A stretch of 64,000 nt of DNA from Chryseosolibacter sp036402075 (GCA_036402075.1 DASWTP010000216.1:1-64000); one strand, 5' to 3'; positions 27,639 to 36,130 are shown, counted from the first letter of the stretch. Program-made: numbers and translations. The notes: generated by a model from the sequence alone, not told the origin.

Positions 27639-27672
27639 AAAAAAAAAAGCCGCTACCAGGACGGTAACGACT
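27639..27672 (-). terminator. Terminator of the coiled-coil lipoprotein operon
   Basis: On the minus strand, about 30 bases past the lipoprotein stop, a stem of about 10 bp (including G-U pairs; 27648-27657 with 27663-27672) is followed by ten T (A-run 27639-27648 on the plus strand). Confidence 0.75.
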
Positions 27673-27701
27673 TTTAAACCCCACTAGCTAAAATCTTCGA
27701 A

Positions 27702-28133
27702 CTAATCTTTGTCGTCAAACAAATCATTCAGTTCCTTGCCGAGCTCCTGGAATCCTGCTTTCACTTCCTGTGAGGTGGTAGCGGCAGCGGCTTTTACATC
27801 TTTCCAGGTTTCTTCGCTGGCATTTTCTATATCTTGAAGAGTTTCATCAACTCTCGCGCGTTCATCGGTTAATCTTCGGTTGGCATCTTCCAACCTGTTG
27901 CGTTCACTGTCGGTGGCGTCATCGAGCCTTCGGTTCACTTTCTCGAGCTCCTTGTTGATGTCATCACGCAGTTTGCGAAGATCATCTTTTATCTCGTTTC
28001 TTTCTTCGTTTACGTCAACTTCGACCTCTGTAGTCGTTGAATCGTTTTCTCGATCGGCCGGAGTGCATTGTGTCATTGAAAACAACAACACCGTCAATCC
28101 CACCATTGCCAGAATTCTAAAGAACGTTTTCAT
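27702..28133 (-). CDS. Coiled-coil lipoprotein
   Basis: From the ATG at 28133 the product has 143 residues, beginning MKTFFRILAMVGLTVLLFSMTQC, a lipoprotein signal ending in MTQC. The mature protein is a highly charged continuous helix (VNEERNEIKDDLRKLRDDINKELEKVNRRLDD), similar in style to envelope-stress coiled-coil proteins, with no recognised enzyme domain. The in-frame start at 28154 is rejected because it would place charged residues before the signal peptide. It lies 4 bp after the CsbD-like gene and is cotranscribed with it. Confidence 0.78.
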   Translation of the reverse strand: MKTFFRILAMVGLTVLLFSMTQCTPADRENDSTTTEVEVDVNEERNEIKDDLRKLRDDINKELEKVNRRLDDATDSERNRLEDANRRLTDERARVDETLQDIENASEETWKDVKAAAATTSQEVKAGFQELGKELNDLFDDKD

Positions 28134-28137
28134 GCTT

Positions 28138-28326
28138 TCAATTCGCTTCTCCAATCATCCGCATCACATCGGCACGGCTTTTACCGAGTTTTTGTTGAAG
28201 CCTGCCAATCAATTCACCTTCTCTGCCTAACCGAAACATTAAGTCGTCATCGGTCAACATGTTATAACGCCTCTTGAGTTTCTCTTTCACTTCGTTCCAG
28301 CGGCTGATCAACTCGAGCTTATACAT
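28138..28326 (-). CDS. CsbD-like small stress protein
   Basis: The 62-residue protein contains WNEVKEKLKRRYNMLTDDDL, close to the CsbD/YjbJ signature (WNExKGKxKxKYGxLTDDDL), followed by a helical tail REGELIGRLQQKLGKSRADV typical of the Bacteroidota variant. The family is induced by general stress and its biochemical role is unknown. It is the first gene of a two-gene operon with the coiled-coil lipoprotein. The 246-bp region upstream (28327-28572) separates it from the divergent DUF1328 gene and probably holds both promoters. Confidence 0.85.
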   Translation of the reverse strand: MYKLELISRWNEVKEKLKRRYNMLTDDDLMFRLGREGELIGRLQQKLGKSRADVMRMIGEAN

Positions 28327-28572
28327 AAAGTGAATCGTTAAGTCATGTGACCATAGCGTTTTAAAATCCGTGCCAGAATTGAAACGGCCATTCTGAGGCC
28401 ATTTAAAGGCTCTGCAACGTCAAAAAGCGGATGAAATGTGGTGTTATTTCCACAAAATGTAGAGCATAACACCCCTTACTGCCGTTTTCTAATTTGCATC
28501 CGCTGGCTTGGTTAACATTTCCGCTGCAACCACGGGCACAAGTTTTCTCTAGTCATTTCGAAAGTTTTGGAG

Positions 28573-28737
28573 ATGTTAAGGTTTACAGTGATTTTTTTCG
28601 TGATCGCTGCAGTAGCGGGGATTTTCGGATTCGGAGAAGTGGAGGGAGCAGTGATGCTGATTGCTAAAACCATCTTTTTCCTCTTTCTCACCTTGTTCAT
28701 TGCGAGCCTTTTCGTGCTTCCACAACGAAGACATTAA
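28573..28737 (+). CDS. DUF1328 (YtjA-like) small membrane protein, copy 1
   Basis: This 54-residue ORF is read directly from the sequence: MLRFTVIFFVIAAVAGIFGF then GEVEGAVMLIAKTIFFLFLT and a second hydrophobic helix ending LPQRRH. The pattern (two helices, GIFGFGxxxGxxxxIAKxLFxxFL) is the DUF1328 family. The function is unknown; these genes are often near stress genes. It is 11 bp before the PA2169-type gene, so probably in the same operon. A paralogue lies at 30631-30798. Confidence 0.88.
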   Translation: MLRFTVIFFVIAAVAGIFGFGEVEGAVMLIAKTIFFLFLTLFIASLFVLPQRRH

Positions 28738-28748
28738 ATCAGACAAAT

Positions 28749-29219
28749 ATGAATGCAGACAACGAATTAATCAGCGTATTGAACGACCTTATCCGGATTA
28801 ATCGCGACCGGACGGAAGGTTATCATAAAGCAGTGGAAGAGCTCAAGCCAGCCGACATCGATCTGAAAACGATGTTCACAAACATGGCAAACACGAGTAT
28901 CCAAAATGCAAATGAACTGACCAATGAAGTTCGTAACCTCGGAGGCGAGCCCGCCACGGATACAACTCAGTCAGGTAAGCTTTATCGTGTGTGGATGGAT
29001 ATCCGCGCAGGCATTAGTGCACGTGACCGCAAATCGATTCTTGCACTTTGTGAGTTCGGTGAGGATTCAGCATTGAAGGCCTACAAGCTCGCGCTTGAAT
29101 CAGACGCAGAAATTCCGGCTGACATTCGGCAGCTTATCCTCGATCAGAAATCAGAGCTGCAAAATGCACATGACCTGGTGAAGCGTTACCGTGATATGCA
29201 CGAATCGATTAAATCTTAA
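28749..29219 (+). CDS. PA2169/DUF2383 family four-helix-bundle protein
   Basis: The 156-residue protein matches the PA2169-type DUF2383 family: LISVLNDLIRINRDRTEGYHKAVEELKPADIDLKTMF, then a Gly-rich turn (NLGGEPATDTTQSGKLYRVWMDIRAGIS) and RKSILALCEFGEDSALKAYKLALE. The conserved Asp/Glu/Tyr/His suggest a ferritin-like bundle. In other genomes the family occurs with osmotic and desiccation stress genes. It follows DUF1328 by 11 bp and ends at a terminator. Confidence 0.9.
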   Translation: MNADNELISVLNDLIRINRDRTEGYHKAVEELKPADIDLKTMFTNMANTSIQNANELTNEVRNLGGEPATDTTQSGKLYRVWMDIRAGISARDRKSILALCEFGEDSALKAYKLALESDAEIPADIRQLILDQKSELQNAHDLVKRYRDMHESIKS

Positions 29220-29227
29220 AATTAGAC

Positions 29228-29253
29228 AGAGGTGCGGCCGCCCCACCTCTTTT
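29228..29253 (+). terminator. Terminator after the PA2169-type gene
   Basis: A 7-bp stem AGAGGTG / CACCTCT with a 9-nt GC-rich loop is followed by TTTATTT, eight bases after the stop codon. Confidence 0.75.
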
Positions 29254-29269
29254 ATTTAACAAATACAAA

Positions 29270-29629
29270 ATGGAAACAAGAGGACAGACAGAAAATATTC
29301 CGTGGATGAAGGGACTGGTTTCCTGCACGAATAAAATGAAAGAAGATGGTTACAAGGAAGACTTCCAGGTGACCAAAGACGGTTTGACAACCTTCAATGA
29401 ATCTAAGGTGTATTCGCCCGAGGAAGTTAAGATCGTTAACTTTTATCGCTTTGAGGGCGTTTCAGATCCAGGCGACAATACAATTCTCTACGTGATCGAG
29501 ACTTCCGATGGCACCAGGGGAACACTGGTGGATGGGTATGGCGCTTATGCATCGTCCGATGTATCGAAATTTATTGTGGCGGTGGAAGAAATTCAAAAGC
29601 AAATTCATACATCAAAGGTGAATGCGTAA
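29270..29629 (+). CDS. Small conserved protein, family often mislabelled PRPP synthetase
   Basis: The 119-residue protein carries a pattern I know from short Bacteroidota proteins: a Y-x-x-DF turn (DGYKEDFQV), then EEVKIVNFYRFEGVSDPGDNTILYVIE and GTRGTLVDGYGAYASSD. In public databases many such proteins are labelled phosphoribosylpyrophosphate synthetase, but this one is far too short and lacks the PRPP-binding loop, so that label should not be used. A small alpha/beta domain is likely; function is unknown. Its 3' end overlaps the BrkB-like gene by 8 bp. Confidence 0.8.
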   Translation: METRGQTENIPWMKGLVSCTNKMKEDGYKEDFQVTKDGLTTFNESKVYSPEEVKIVNFYRFEGVSDPGDNTILYVIETSDGTRGTLVDGYGAYASSDVSKFIVAVEEIQKQIHTSKVNA

Positions 29630-30578
29630 GTTTTGGCTTGTCCTTCGCCAGGCGGTCGATGAATTTCTAAATGATAATGGTATGAAGCTGAGCGCATCGC
29701 TCTCCTATTATACCATTTTTTCATTAGGGCCCGTGCTGATGATCGTGATTGCACTCGCGGGAATCTTCTTCGGCCGCGAGGCGGTGGAAGGTAAAATCTA
29801 TTACCAGATCAACGGACTTGTAGGAAACCAGGCAGCAGCTCAAATTCAGGAAATCATCCAGAATATTGAGCAATCACACGAAAGCTCCAGTGGCGCCATC
29901 TTCGGAGTTATTGTGTTGATCATTGGAGCCACAGGGGTGTTCACCGAGATCCAGGATTCCATCAACTACATCTGGTCCATTAAGGCTAAGCCAAAGCGCG
30001 GCTACATCAAGCTACTGTTCAACCGGTTTATTTCGTTTTCGCTCATCATCGGCTTCGGATTTATCCTGATGGTTTCCCTCGTATTGCACGCGTTGATTGA
30101 CCTGCTGTATGAAAAACTGGCGCGCTTCTTTGCCGATACTATTTTATTTCTATTTCAAGGCATCAATTACCTCCTGCTGTTCGGAATAATTTCAGTCTTG
30201 TTCACCATTATTTTCAAAGTGCTGCCAGACGCTAGGATCCGCTGGCGTGATGCTTACGTGGGAGCGTGCTTCACGAGCGTACTGTTCATGATCGGAAAAT
30301 TTGCCATTGGATTTTACCTCGGAAATTCAGATGTCAGCGCCACGTTTGGGGCAGCAGCATCCCTGATCATACTTCTGCTGTGGGTGTATTATACCTCCAT
30401 CATTTTGTTTTTTGGTGCTGAGTTCACAAAGGTATACACCTTAAATTTTGGCGGGGGCATTGTCCCGGAAGACACTGCCGTTTTTATCATCAAGCAGGAG
30501 TCAAAGGAGCTTCACATAACGAAAGAGGTGTTGGACAAGAGCGATCCAATTAAGAACGATCCGGAAAGCAAGAAATAA
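29622..30578 (+). CDS. YihY/BrkB family inner-membrane protein
   Basis: The 318-residue protein has the family hallmarks: FLNDNGMKLSASLSYYTIFSLGPVLMIVIALAGIFFGREA, the motif ATGVFTEIQDSINYIW, and later LPDARIRWRDAYVGACFTSVLFMIGKFAIGFYLGNSDVSATFGAAASLIILLLWVYYTSIILFFGAEFTKVY. Six membrane helices are expected, with a hydrophilic C-terminal tail. The family was once called ribonuclease BN; that activity is not supported, and its role is unknown. The 8-bp overlap with the preceding gene indicates translational coupling. Confidence 0.93.
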   Translation: MRKFWLVLRQAVDEFLNDNGMKLSASLSYYTIFSLGPVLMIVIALAGIFFGREAVEGKIYYQINGLVGNQAAAQIQEIIQNIEQSHESSSGAIFGVIVLIIGATGVFTEIQDSINYIWSIKAKPKRGYIKLLFNRFISFSLIIGFGFILMVSLVLHALIDLLYEKLARFFADTILFLFQGINYLLLFGIISVLFTIIFKVLPDARIRWRDAYVGACFTSVLFMIGKFAIGFYLGNSDVSATFGAAASLIILLLWVYYTSIILFFGAEFTKVYTLNFGGGIVPEDTAVFIIKQESKELHITKEVLDKSDPIKNDPESKK

Positions 30579-30602
30579 AAAATGCGGCTTACGGGCCGCA
30601 TT
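30571..30602 (-). terminator. Bidirectional terminator between BrkB-like and DUF1328 genes
   Basis: An 8-bp stem AATGCGGC / GCCGCATT with a 6-nt loop lies between the converging genes. In the minus direction it is followed by a T-rich tract (plus-strand AGAAATAAAA), so it serves best as terminator of the minus-strand DUF1328 gene; the plus-strand T-run is weak. Confidence 0.75.
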
Positions 30603-30630
30603 GTCGGATTTAACGTTTCCTTCAGTGACG

Positions 30631-30798
30631 TCAGTCAGTTCGTCTGAAAGCACCTGTGATCAATGAGATCACAAAGAACACCAGGAAGATATAGAAAATG
30701 ATTTTCGCTATCTCCGCTGCGCCTGCAGCAATACCGGTGAAACCAAAGATAGCAGCAATCAGCGCTATCACTAAGAATGTTATTGTCCAGCGTAACAT
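30631..30798 (-). CDS. DUF1328 (YtjA-like) small membrane protein, copy 2
   Basis: Read on the reverse strand, this 55-residue ORF begins MLRWTITFLVIALIAAIFGF and continues TGIAAGAAEIAKIIFYIFLV and FFVISLITGAFRRTD. It matches DUF1328 and is a paralogue of the protein at 28573-28737, and closer to the usual family pattern (GIAAGAAxIAKIIF). Two hydrophobic helices are predicted. It has its own terminator. The 817 bp upstream contains no supported gene. Confidence 0.9.
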   Translation of the reverse strand: MLRWTITFLVIALIAAIFGFTGIAAGAAEIAKIIFYIFLVFFVISLITGAFRRTD

Positions 30799-31565
30799 AA
30801 ATTTTACAATTTGGTTAACATCCCTGGTGTCACGAATAACATGCCACTAAAAAACCCACTTATAAGTACGATGCACCACCTGCTTATGGAAAAAGTCAAC
30901 AGCCGTGTGTAAAAAGTTACTCAGGGTGTTACCGGGCAGACACGGATTTTCGCCCGAAGCGTCAGGCATTTGCTTTTCTTTATTGCAGGCGGTATGAAAC
31001 GCATTGATAAAAAGGTTTTATTGAAATCGGTAGTCCGCACTGCGGTGGATGGATGTTTCCTCCCGGGAACAATGATGGGAACGGAGCTGATGGTGCTCTG
31101 GGTTACCACTCGAAAACGCGAACTGTCAACCGTTTCTCTTGCTTTAATCTCGATTCTATTTTCAAGTTTCGATTTCGCCTCGTCAACTTCTTCGATGTCG
31201 TCACAGACGCCCACAGATCAGCAATCATAATTTGATGCGTCTCTGGTATTTGCGCATAGCCATATCGTTGTAATGCCGAAATCGCGTGGCATCAAGCTGC
31301 ATTTCCCCGCTTCGCTTCCTCGTCTTTTTCTCCTTCTTCGTTCACGATTGAAACGCATGAATCGCAATCAAAAACCTTTGAAATTTCGCTGTTTTCGCGG
31401 TTTTTGCTGTGGAAATTGTTCCCCAATTTCAGTAAGTTTATTGCCCGAAACACGGGAAATGATTCCACACGCTTCGGCTTTAGAGTACCAAGGCCGTCTG
31501 CTCATCTAAATTTAAAAGGTTGATAGTCAATGGTTTAATAAATGCTCTTCGCATTCTGAAAATTC
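30799..31565. other. Long region with no supported gene
   Basis: This region of about 770 bp between the DUF1328 gene and the rpoN upstream site holds only short overlapping ORFs on both strands (for example minus 30921-31214 and plus 31273-31509). Neither shows family features, a signal peptide or a sensible start. It may hold promoters, a decayed gene or an RNA. I saw no strong hairpin with a T-run in it. Confidence 0.5.
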
Positions 31566-31581
31566 TGGAAGGATGCTTGCA
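31566..31581 (+). promoter_or_regulatory. Candidate sigma-54 (-24/-12) promoter upstream of rpoN
   Basis: TGGAAGGATGCTTGCA has the invariant GG-N10-GC spacing and the exact TTGCA -12 element of the sigma-54 consensus TGGCAC-N5-TTGCW; the -24 side matches TGG and A5. Transcription would start near 31592, about 24 nt before the rpoN ATG. A match this good would appear about once or twice by chance in the window, so position carries most of the weight. Confidence 0.35.
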
Positions 31582-31615
31582 AAGGTCAGGTAGAACTTTA
31601 ACCGGCCCTTGTTAT

Positions 31616-33025
31616 ATGCTTTACCAAAACCTGGCACAAAAACAGCAACTGAAGATACATCCGCAGCATCTTCAAATGTTGCAATTATTGCACTTGAACA
31701 CAGTTGAATTGGAACAACGAATCCAAAATGAACTGGAAGAAAACCCGCTCATTGAAGAGAAGGCAGAGGAGGAAGGTGGATTCGAGAATGGAACTCAGGA
31801 TGCACAGGACTATAAAGATTACGATGAATATTGCTATGATGATATTCCTGACTATAAGCTCGAAAACGCTCAGCACTTTCAAACACAGGCTCCCATAGAA
31901 AGACCGATTGTTGAAGCGGAAGATTTCCGTCAGGAGCTGAAGAACCAGCTCGTTCTCCAGAATCTGAGTGAACTTGAGATTGAAGTTGGAGAATTTATCA
32001 TTGACAGCCTGACGGACGAAGGCTTCCTGGAATTCAGTGTTGAAAATCTTGCGGACGATTATTCAATGAAGTTCAGCAAATGGGTTGAAAATGACACCGT
32101 GCAGAAATTGATCACAGTGATTCAGCAACTCGAGCCTGTTGGAGTCGGTACAGCAAACATCAAAGAGTGTCTCTGCATCCAGCTCAAGCGCATGCAGCAA
32201 AGCCCTGACGTCAAGTTGGGCCTTAAGATCCTTGAGAACTACTACAATGAGTTGATGCACCGTAACTTTGAGAAGATCATCAGCGAATGTAAAATTGATG
32301 AAGACGACCTAAAGGATATCTTCCACCTGCTCGGCACGCTGAAAATGAAACCCGTTGCCGCTTCAACGAACACCACACAAACGGAAACCATTCTGCCCGA
32401 TTTTGTTCTGATCCAGGATGAGGATGGCGCCCACGTGTCACTCGCACGTGAACGTTCGTCAAAATTGTCGATCAGTTCGTCATGGAAAAAAATGGTTTAT
32501 GACACCGAAAAGAGCCATACTGATAATCGCTCCAAGCAGTATCTGAAGAGCAAGCTCAATGCAGCAGAATGGTTTGTGAATGCCATTCGCCAGCGCGAAA
32601 ACACAATGCTAAAAGTGATGGAGGCCATCGTTCGTTTGCAGGAAGAGTACTTCCAGGAAGGTGACATTACGAAACTGAAACCAATGATTCTGAAGAATGT
32701 TGCCGATATGGTGGGAGTTGATATTTCAACCGTATCCAGGATCACCTGTAACAAATATGTGCAGACCCATTTCGGAAACGTATTGTTAAAGTCCTTGTTC
32801 ACCGAAGGTATCGCCAATCACAAAGGCGAGGTGGTGAGCAATAAAGTAATCCAGAAGACAATCCAGGAAGTGATTCAGGCAGAAGATAAAAAATGTCCTT
32901 ACTCCGATCAGCAATTAGTGAAAGTATTGGCGAAGCGTGGTTTTGAGATTGCAAGGAGAACCGTTACAAAGTACCGCGAGCAGCTGCATATTCCGGCAGC
33001 GCAAATGCGCGCGTTCCTTGCTTAG
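31616..33025 (+). CDS. rpoN: RNA polymerase sigma-54 factor
   Basis: The 469-residue protein begins MLYQNLAQKQQLKIHPQHLQMLQLLHLNTVELEQRIQNELEENPLIEE, the activator-interacting region I. An acidic linker follows, then the core-binding domain (LVLQNLSELEIEVGEFIIDSLTDEGFLE ... QQLEPVGVGTANIKECLCIQL), the HTH domain (VADMVGVDISTVSRITCNKYVQTHFG) and the C-terminal RpoN box ARRTVTKYREQLHIPAA. The start at 31616 is chosen because region I begins there; the in-frame start at 31520 would add 32 unrelated residues. A bEBP regulator gene follows after 43 bp. Confidence 0.98.
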   Translation: MLYQNLAQKQQLKIHPQHLQMLQLLHLNTVELEQRIQNELEENPLIEEKAEEEGGFENGTQDAQDYKDYDEYCYDDIPDYKLENAQHFQTQAPIERPIVEAEDFRQELKNQLVLQNLSELEIEVGEFIIDSLTDEGFLEFSVENLADDYSMKFSKWVENDTVQKLITVIQQLEPVGVGTANIKECLCIQLKRMQQSPDVKLGLKILENYYNELMHRNFEKIISECKIDEDDLKDIFHLLGTLKMKPVAASTNTTQTETILPDFVLIQDEDGAHVSLARERSSKLSISSSWKKMVYDTEKSHTDNRSKQYLKSKLNAAEWFVNAIRQRENTMLKVMEAIVRLQEEYFQEGDITKLKPMILKNVADMVGVDISTVSRITCNKYVQTHFGNVLLKSLFTEGIANHKGEVVSNKVIQKTIQEVIQAEDKKCPYSDQQLVKVLAKRGFEIARRTVTKYREQLHIPAAQMRAFLA

Positions 33026-33068
33026 CACTAGAAACCGTAAACCAACGTAATACACACAAACACCAATC

Positions 33069-34550
33069 ATGGAAAAAATACTGATCATTGATGATGATAA
33101 AGATCTTTGCTTTGTACTGAAGCGATTCCTTTCCAAGCACGGCTTCGAAGTTTTGGAAGCTACTACTGGAAGGGCTGCCCTCGAAATCCTCGATTCAGTG
33201 GAGCCTAATCTTATTCTCTGCGATTTTCGCCTCGAGGATATGAGTGGAAGTTCAATCCTCCGGAAGATTAAAGAGAAGATCCCAACCGTTCCGGTGATCA
33301 TCATCACAGGATATAGCAATATTAAAACTGCCGTTGAAGTGATGAAACTGGGGGCGATGGACTATGTTACCAAGCCATTGTTGCCGGATGAAATCCTCCT
33401 CACGATCAAGAAGGCATTGAATGCTTCAATCGAAGAGAAAACCGGAAACATCGAAGCTCCGGAGCCGGATCCTATTGCCAAGGAGCATGAAAAACTCCAG
33501 GCGTTAAATGCGAAACGTCAGGCTGAATCGGGTACTCATATTTTTGGCGACAGTCCTGATTTCAAAAATATTCTCAACCAGATCGACCTTGTTGCTCCCA
33601 CCAATTACAGCATCATCATCTACGGTGAAAGTGGCAGTGGTAAGGAGGTTATTGCCCAGGAAATTCACAAGCGCAGCAGGCGGAGCCACAAGCCTTTCAT
33701 CGCCATCGACTGCGGTACGTTGTCACGGGAACTAGCCGGAAGCGAATTGTTCGGACACGAAAAAGGATCATTTACGGGTGCAATCGGGCAGAAAGCCGGA
33801 AGCTTCGAGCTTGCGAATGGCGGTACAATCTTCCTGGATGAAATAGCAAACCTTCCATATGATGTGCAGGTTCAGCTTTTGCGTGTAACCCAGGAGCGCA
33901 AGATGAGGCGTGTAGGGGGTACGAAAGATATCGACCTCGATGTTCGAATCATCGTTGCGAGTAACCGCAAGCTTTGGGACGCTGCCCGAACCGGACAGTT
34001 TCGTGAAGACTTGTATCACCGGTTTAATGAGTTCCAGATCAGCGTTCCACCATTGCGTGAGCGTGTGAATGACATCATGGTATTTGCGAACCACTTCTTG
34101 TTGCAGACCAATCGCGAACTTGGTAAAAACGTGAAACGCTTTTCGCCTGAAGTTGAAGATGTGTTTCGCAAGTATGTATGGCATGGAAACCTTCGTGAGC
34201 TGAAGAACGTGGTGAAGCGAGCAACCCTTCTGTCGGACAGCAGTGTGATCGATATCAAGAGCATTCCCTTCGAATTGGTAAATCACCGCAAACTGCAATT
34301 CGAAAATACCGCAGAACAGACTGCCCCTGTGAAAGAGGCCGCTGCTGTTGCTTCTGCCACGACCCCGGCTGCACCGCGTGAACCTGGTCTGAAGAGTGTC
34401 AGCATCGATGCCGAATACGAGTGGATACTCGAGACGCTAAAGAAAGTGGACTTCAATAAAAGCAAGGCGGCCAAGTTGTTGAAGATCGACCGCAAGACTT
34501 TATACAACAAGATCAAGCAGTATAAAGATCTCAATAACCAGGAGATGTAA
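33069..34550 (+). CDS. Sigma-54-dependent response regulator (NtrC family)
   Basis: Domain order is receiver (1-120; acidic IIDDDKD, phosphoacceptor Asp52 in LILCDFRLED, Lys in YVTKPLL), AAA+ activator (about 150-390) and Fis-type HTH (about 445-490, EYEWILETLKKVDFNKSKAAKLLKIDRKTLYNKI). The AAA+ part has Walker A GESGSGKE (about 186-193), the sigma-54 contact loop GSFTGA (about 233-238), Walker B GGTIFLDEI and the arginine finger region REDLYHRF. It hydrolyses ATP to open sigma-54 promoter complexes. It lies between rpoN and two kinases in an apparent operon. Confidence 0.96.
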   Translation: MEKILIIDDDKDLCFVLKRFLSKHGFEVLEATTGRAALEILDSVEPNLILCDFRLEDMSGSSILRKIKEKIPTVPVIIITGYSNIKTAVEVMKLGAMDYVTKPLLPDEILLTIKKALNASIEEKTGNIEAPEPDPIAKEHEKLQALNAKRQAESGTHIFGDSPDFKNILNQIDLVAPTNYSIIIYGESGSGKEVIAQEIHKRSRRSHKPFIAIDCGTLSRELAGSELFGHEKGSFTGAIGQKAGSFELANGGTIFLDEIANLPYDVQVQLLRVTQERKMRRVGGTKDIDLDVRIIVASNRKLWDAARTGQFREDLYHRFNEFQISVPPLRERVNDIMVFANHFLLQTNRELGKNVKRFSPEVEDVFRKYVWHGNLRELKNVVKRATLLSDSSVIDIKSIPFELVNHRKLQFENTAEQTAPVKEAAAVASATTPAAPREPGLKSVSIDAEYEWILETLKKVDFNKSKAAKLLKIDRKTLYNKIKQYKDLNNQEM

Positions 34551-34558
34551 TTCTCGGT

Positions 34559-36127
34559 ATGAACGAAAAGGTAAGTTTTCTAAAATTCTTTTTCGAGTCA
34601 GGTAAGTTTTCCGATTCAACACTTACAGGACACATCGTGGATCTTTTTCCAGCGATTGTCTATGTGTATGATGCGGATAGTGGGAGGATCAGGTATGTGA
34701 ACAAACGCTTTCACGAATTTTTTGGCACAACACCGAACCATATCACTGACGCGCTTCAAATCGTGCATCCGGAGGATGTTGCCACGGTGGAGAGCGCATT
34801 AGCTAACCTGCACCGACTAAATGAAAACGATTCCTGCACCTACGTCAACCGGCTTCAAATGGGCGATGGTGCCTGGAAATCTTTTCGTACCCAGGCAACG
34901 GTTTTGAATAAACGTATTGATGGCAAAGCCTCCGCGGTCCTTTTCATCGCCCAGGACATTACGGAAGAACTCCGCGAACAGCACGACAACGATGCGTTTC
35001 ACGAGATTCTTGATGATACTGAAGACTTGCTGCAGTTTGGGAGCTGGACACTGGATGTGAACTCCACATCCATGACTTGGTCCGATGGCCTGTTCAAGCT
35101 TTTCGGATGCACGCGGCAATCGGCTCCTGGATCGATCTCACTCGAGCAATTTTTGAATCATATCACGGCAGAGTACAGGCCGCAGCTCACGTCTCTCATT
35201 AACCAGAGCTTAAAGTACCGCGAGAATTTTGAGGCCGAGTATGTGGTTAAAGCGAAGTCAGGTATTCAGAAAATCGTCTTCACAAAGGCCAAATACATTA
35301 CCGATGAAAAGCATGGAAACAGGATCATCGGAATTTCCCGTGACATTACTGCATTGCGGAACTTTGAGCGCGAGCAGGAGCGAAGCATTCGCGAATTGAA
35401 CCGGTCGAACCGTGAGCTCGAAGAGTTTGCGTATGTTGCTTCGCACGATTTACAGGAGCCCATTCGCAAGGTGTCGATGTTTTGCGACCGACTTCGCGCC
35501 AAAGTAGCTGACGCAGTTGATGCGGAAGCGGTGATGTTCCTGGATCGGATCCAGTCTGCCTCGGCAAGTATGCGTGAGCTAGTCGACAACCTGCTGGAAT
35601 ATTCCAGGGCAAATCGGGGGACGCACACTTTCACCAGTATCGACCTCGACAAAATTTTCGAGCAGGTGCTTTCAGATCTCGAATTGAAAATTACGGAAAC
35701 TCAAACTGACATACGTGTGGAAGGCACGCTACCTGTAATTGAGGGTATCGCTGCTGAAATGAAACAAGTGTTTACAAACCTGATTTCGAATGCTATAAAA
35801 TTCCGCAAGCAAAACAGCCGTCCTGTCGTGACGCTCAGGACATCACTTTTGTCTGATGGTGAGAAGCAAAAACATAATCTTTCAAACGATCACAGGTTCT
35901 TCCGAATCGAAATTATCGACAACGGGATCGGTTTTGATGCCCAGGATTCGTATAAAATTTTCGAAATATTTCAGCGCTTGCATTCAAAGGCTGCTTATCC
36001 GGGATCGGGAATTGGCCTTTCTATCTGTAAAAAAATCATTGAGAACCATAACGGTGTTATATTCGCAGACAGCATTCCGGATCAAGGTTCGACCTTCACC
36101 ATCATTCTTCCGGAAAATCATTACTAG
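34559..36127 (+). CDS. PAS-domain histidine kinase
   Basis: The 522-residue protein has no signal peptide or membrane helix. Two PAS/PAC modules (about residues 20-135, FPAIVYVYDADSGRIRYVNKRFHEFFGTTPN; and about 145-265) are followed by a coiled coil and a HisKA domain with FAYVASHDLQEPIRKV (His near 298). A HATPase_c domain ends the protein (NLISNAIKFRK, DNGIGFDAQ, GSGIGLSICKKI). It is a cytosolic kinase of the type that senses redox, ligand or oxygen through PAS. It starts 8 bp after the bEBP gene and ends 3 bp before the next kinase. Confidence 0.94.
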   Translation: MNEKVSFLKFFFESGKFSDSTLTGHIVDLFPAIVYVYDADSGRIRYVNKRFHEFFGTTPNHITDALQIVHPEDVATVESALANLHRLNENDSCTYVNRLQMGDGAWKSFRTQATVLNKRIDGKASAVLFIAQDITEELREQHDNDAFHEILDDTEDLLQFGSWTLDVNSTSMTWSDGLFKLFGCTRQSAPGSISLEQFLNHITAEYRPQLTSLINQSLKYRENFEAEYVVKAKSGIQKIVFTKAKYITDEKHGNRIIGISRDITALRNFEREQERSIRELNRSNRELEEFAYVASHDLQEPIRKVSMFCDRLRAKVADAVDAEAVMFLDRIQSASASMRELVDNLLEYSRANRGTHTFTSIDLDKIFEQVLSDLELKITETQTDIRVEGTLPVIEGIAAEMKQVFTNLISNAIKFRKQNSRPVVTLRTSLLSDGEKQKHNLSNDHRFFRIEIIDNGIGFDAQDSYKIFEIFQRLHSKAAYPGSGIGLSICKKIIENHNGVIFADSIPDQGSTFTIILPENHY

Positions 36128-36130
36128 AAC

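Noticed and set aside
30921..31214. Minus-strand 97-residue ORF upstream of rpoN
   Set aside because: No family, no start context, and it overlaps an equally long plus-strand ORF; evidence does not favour either.
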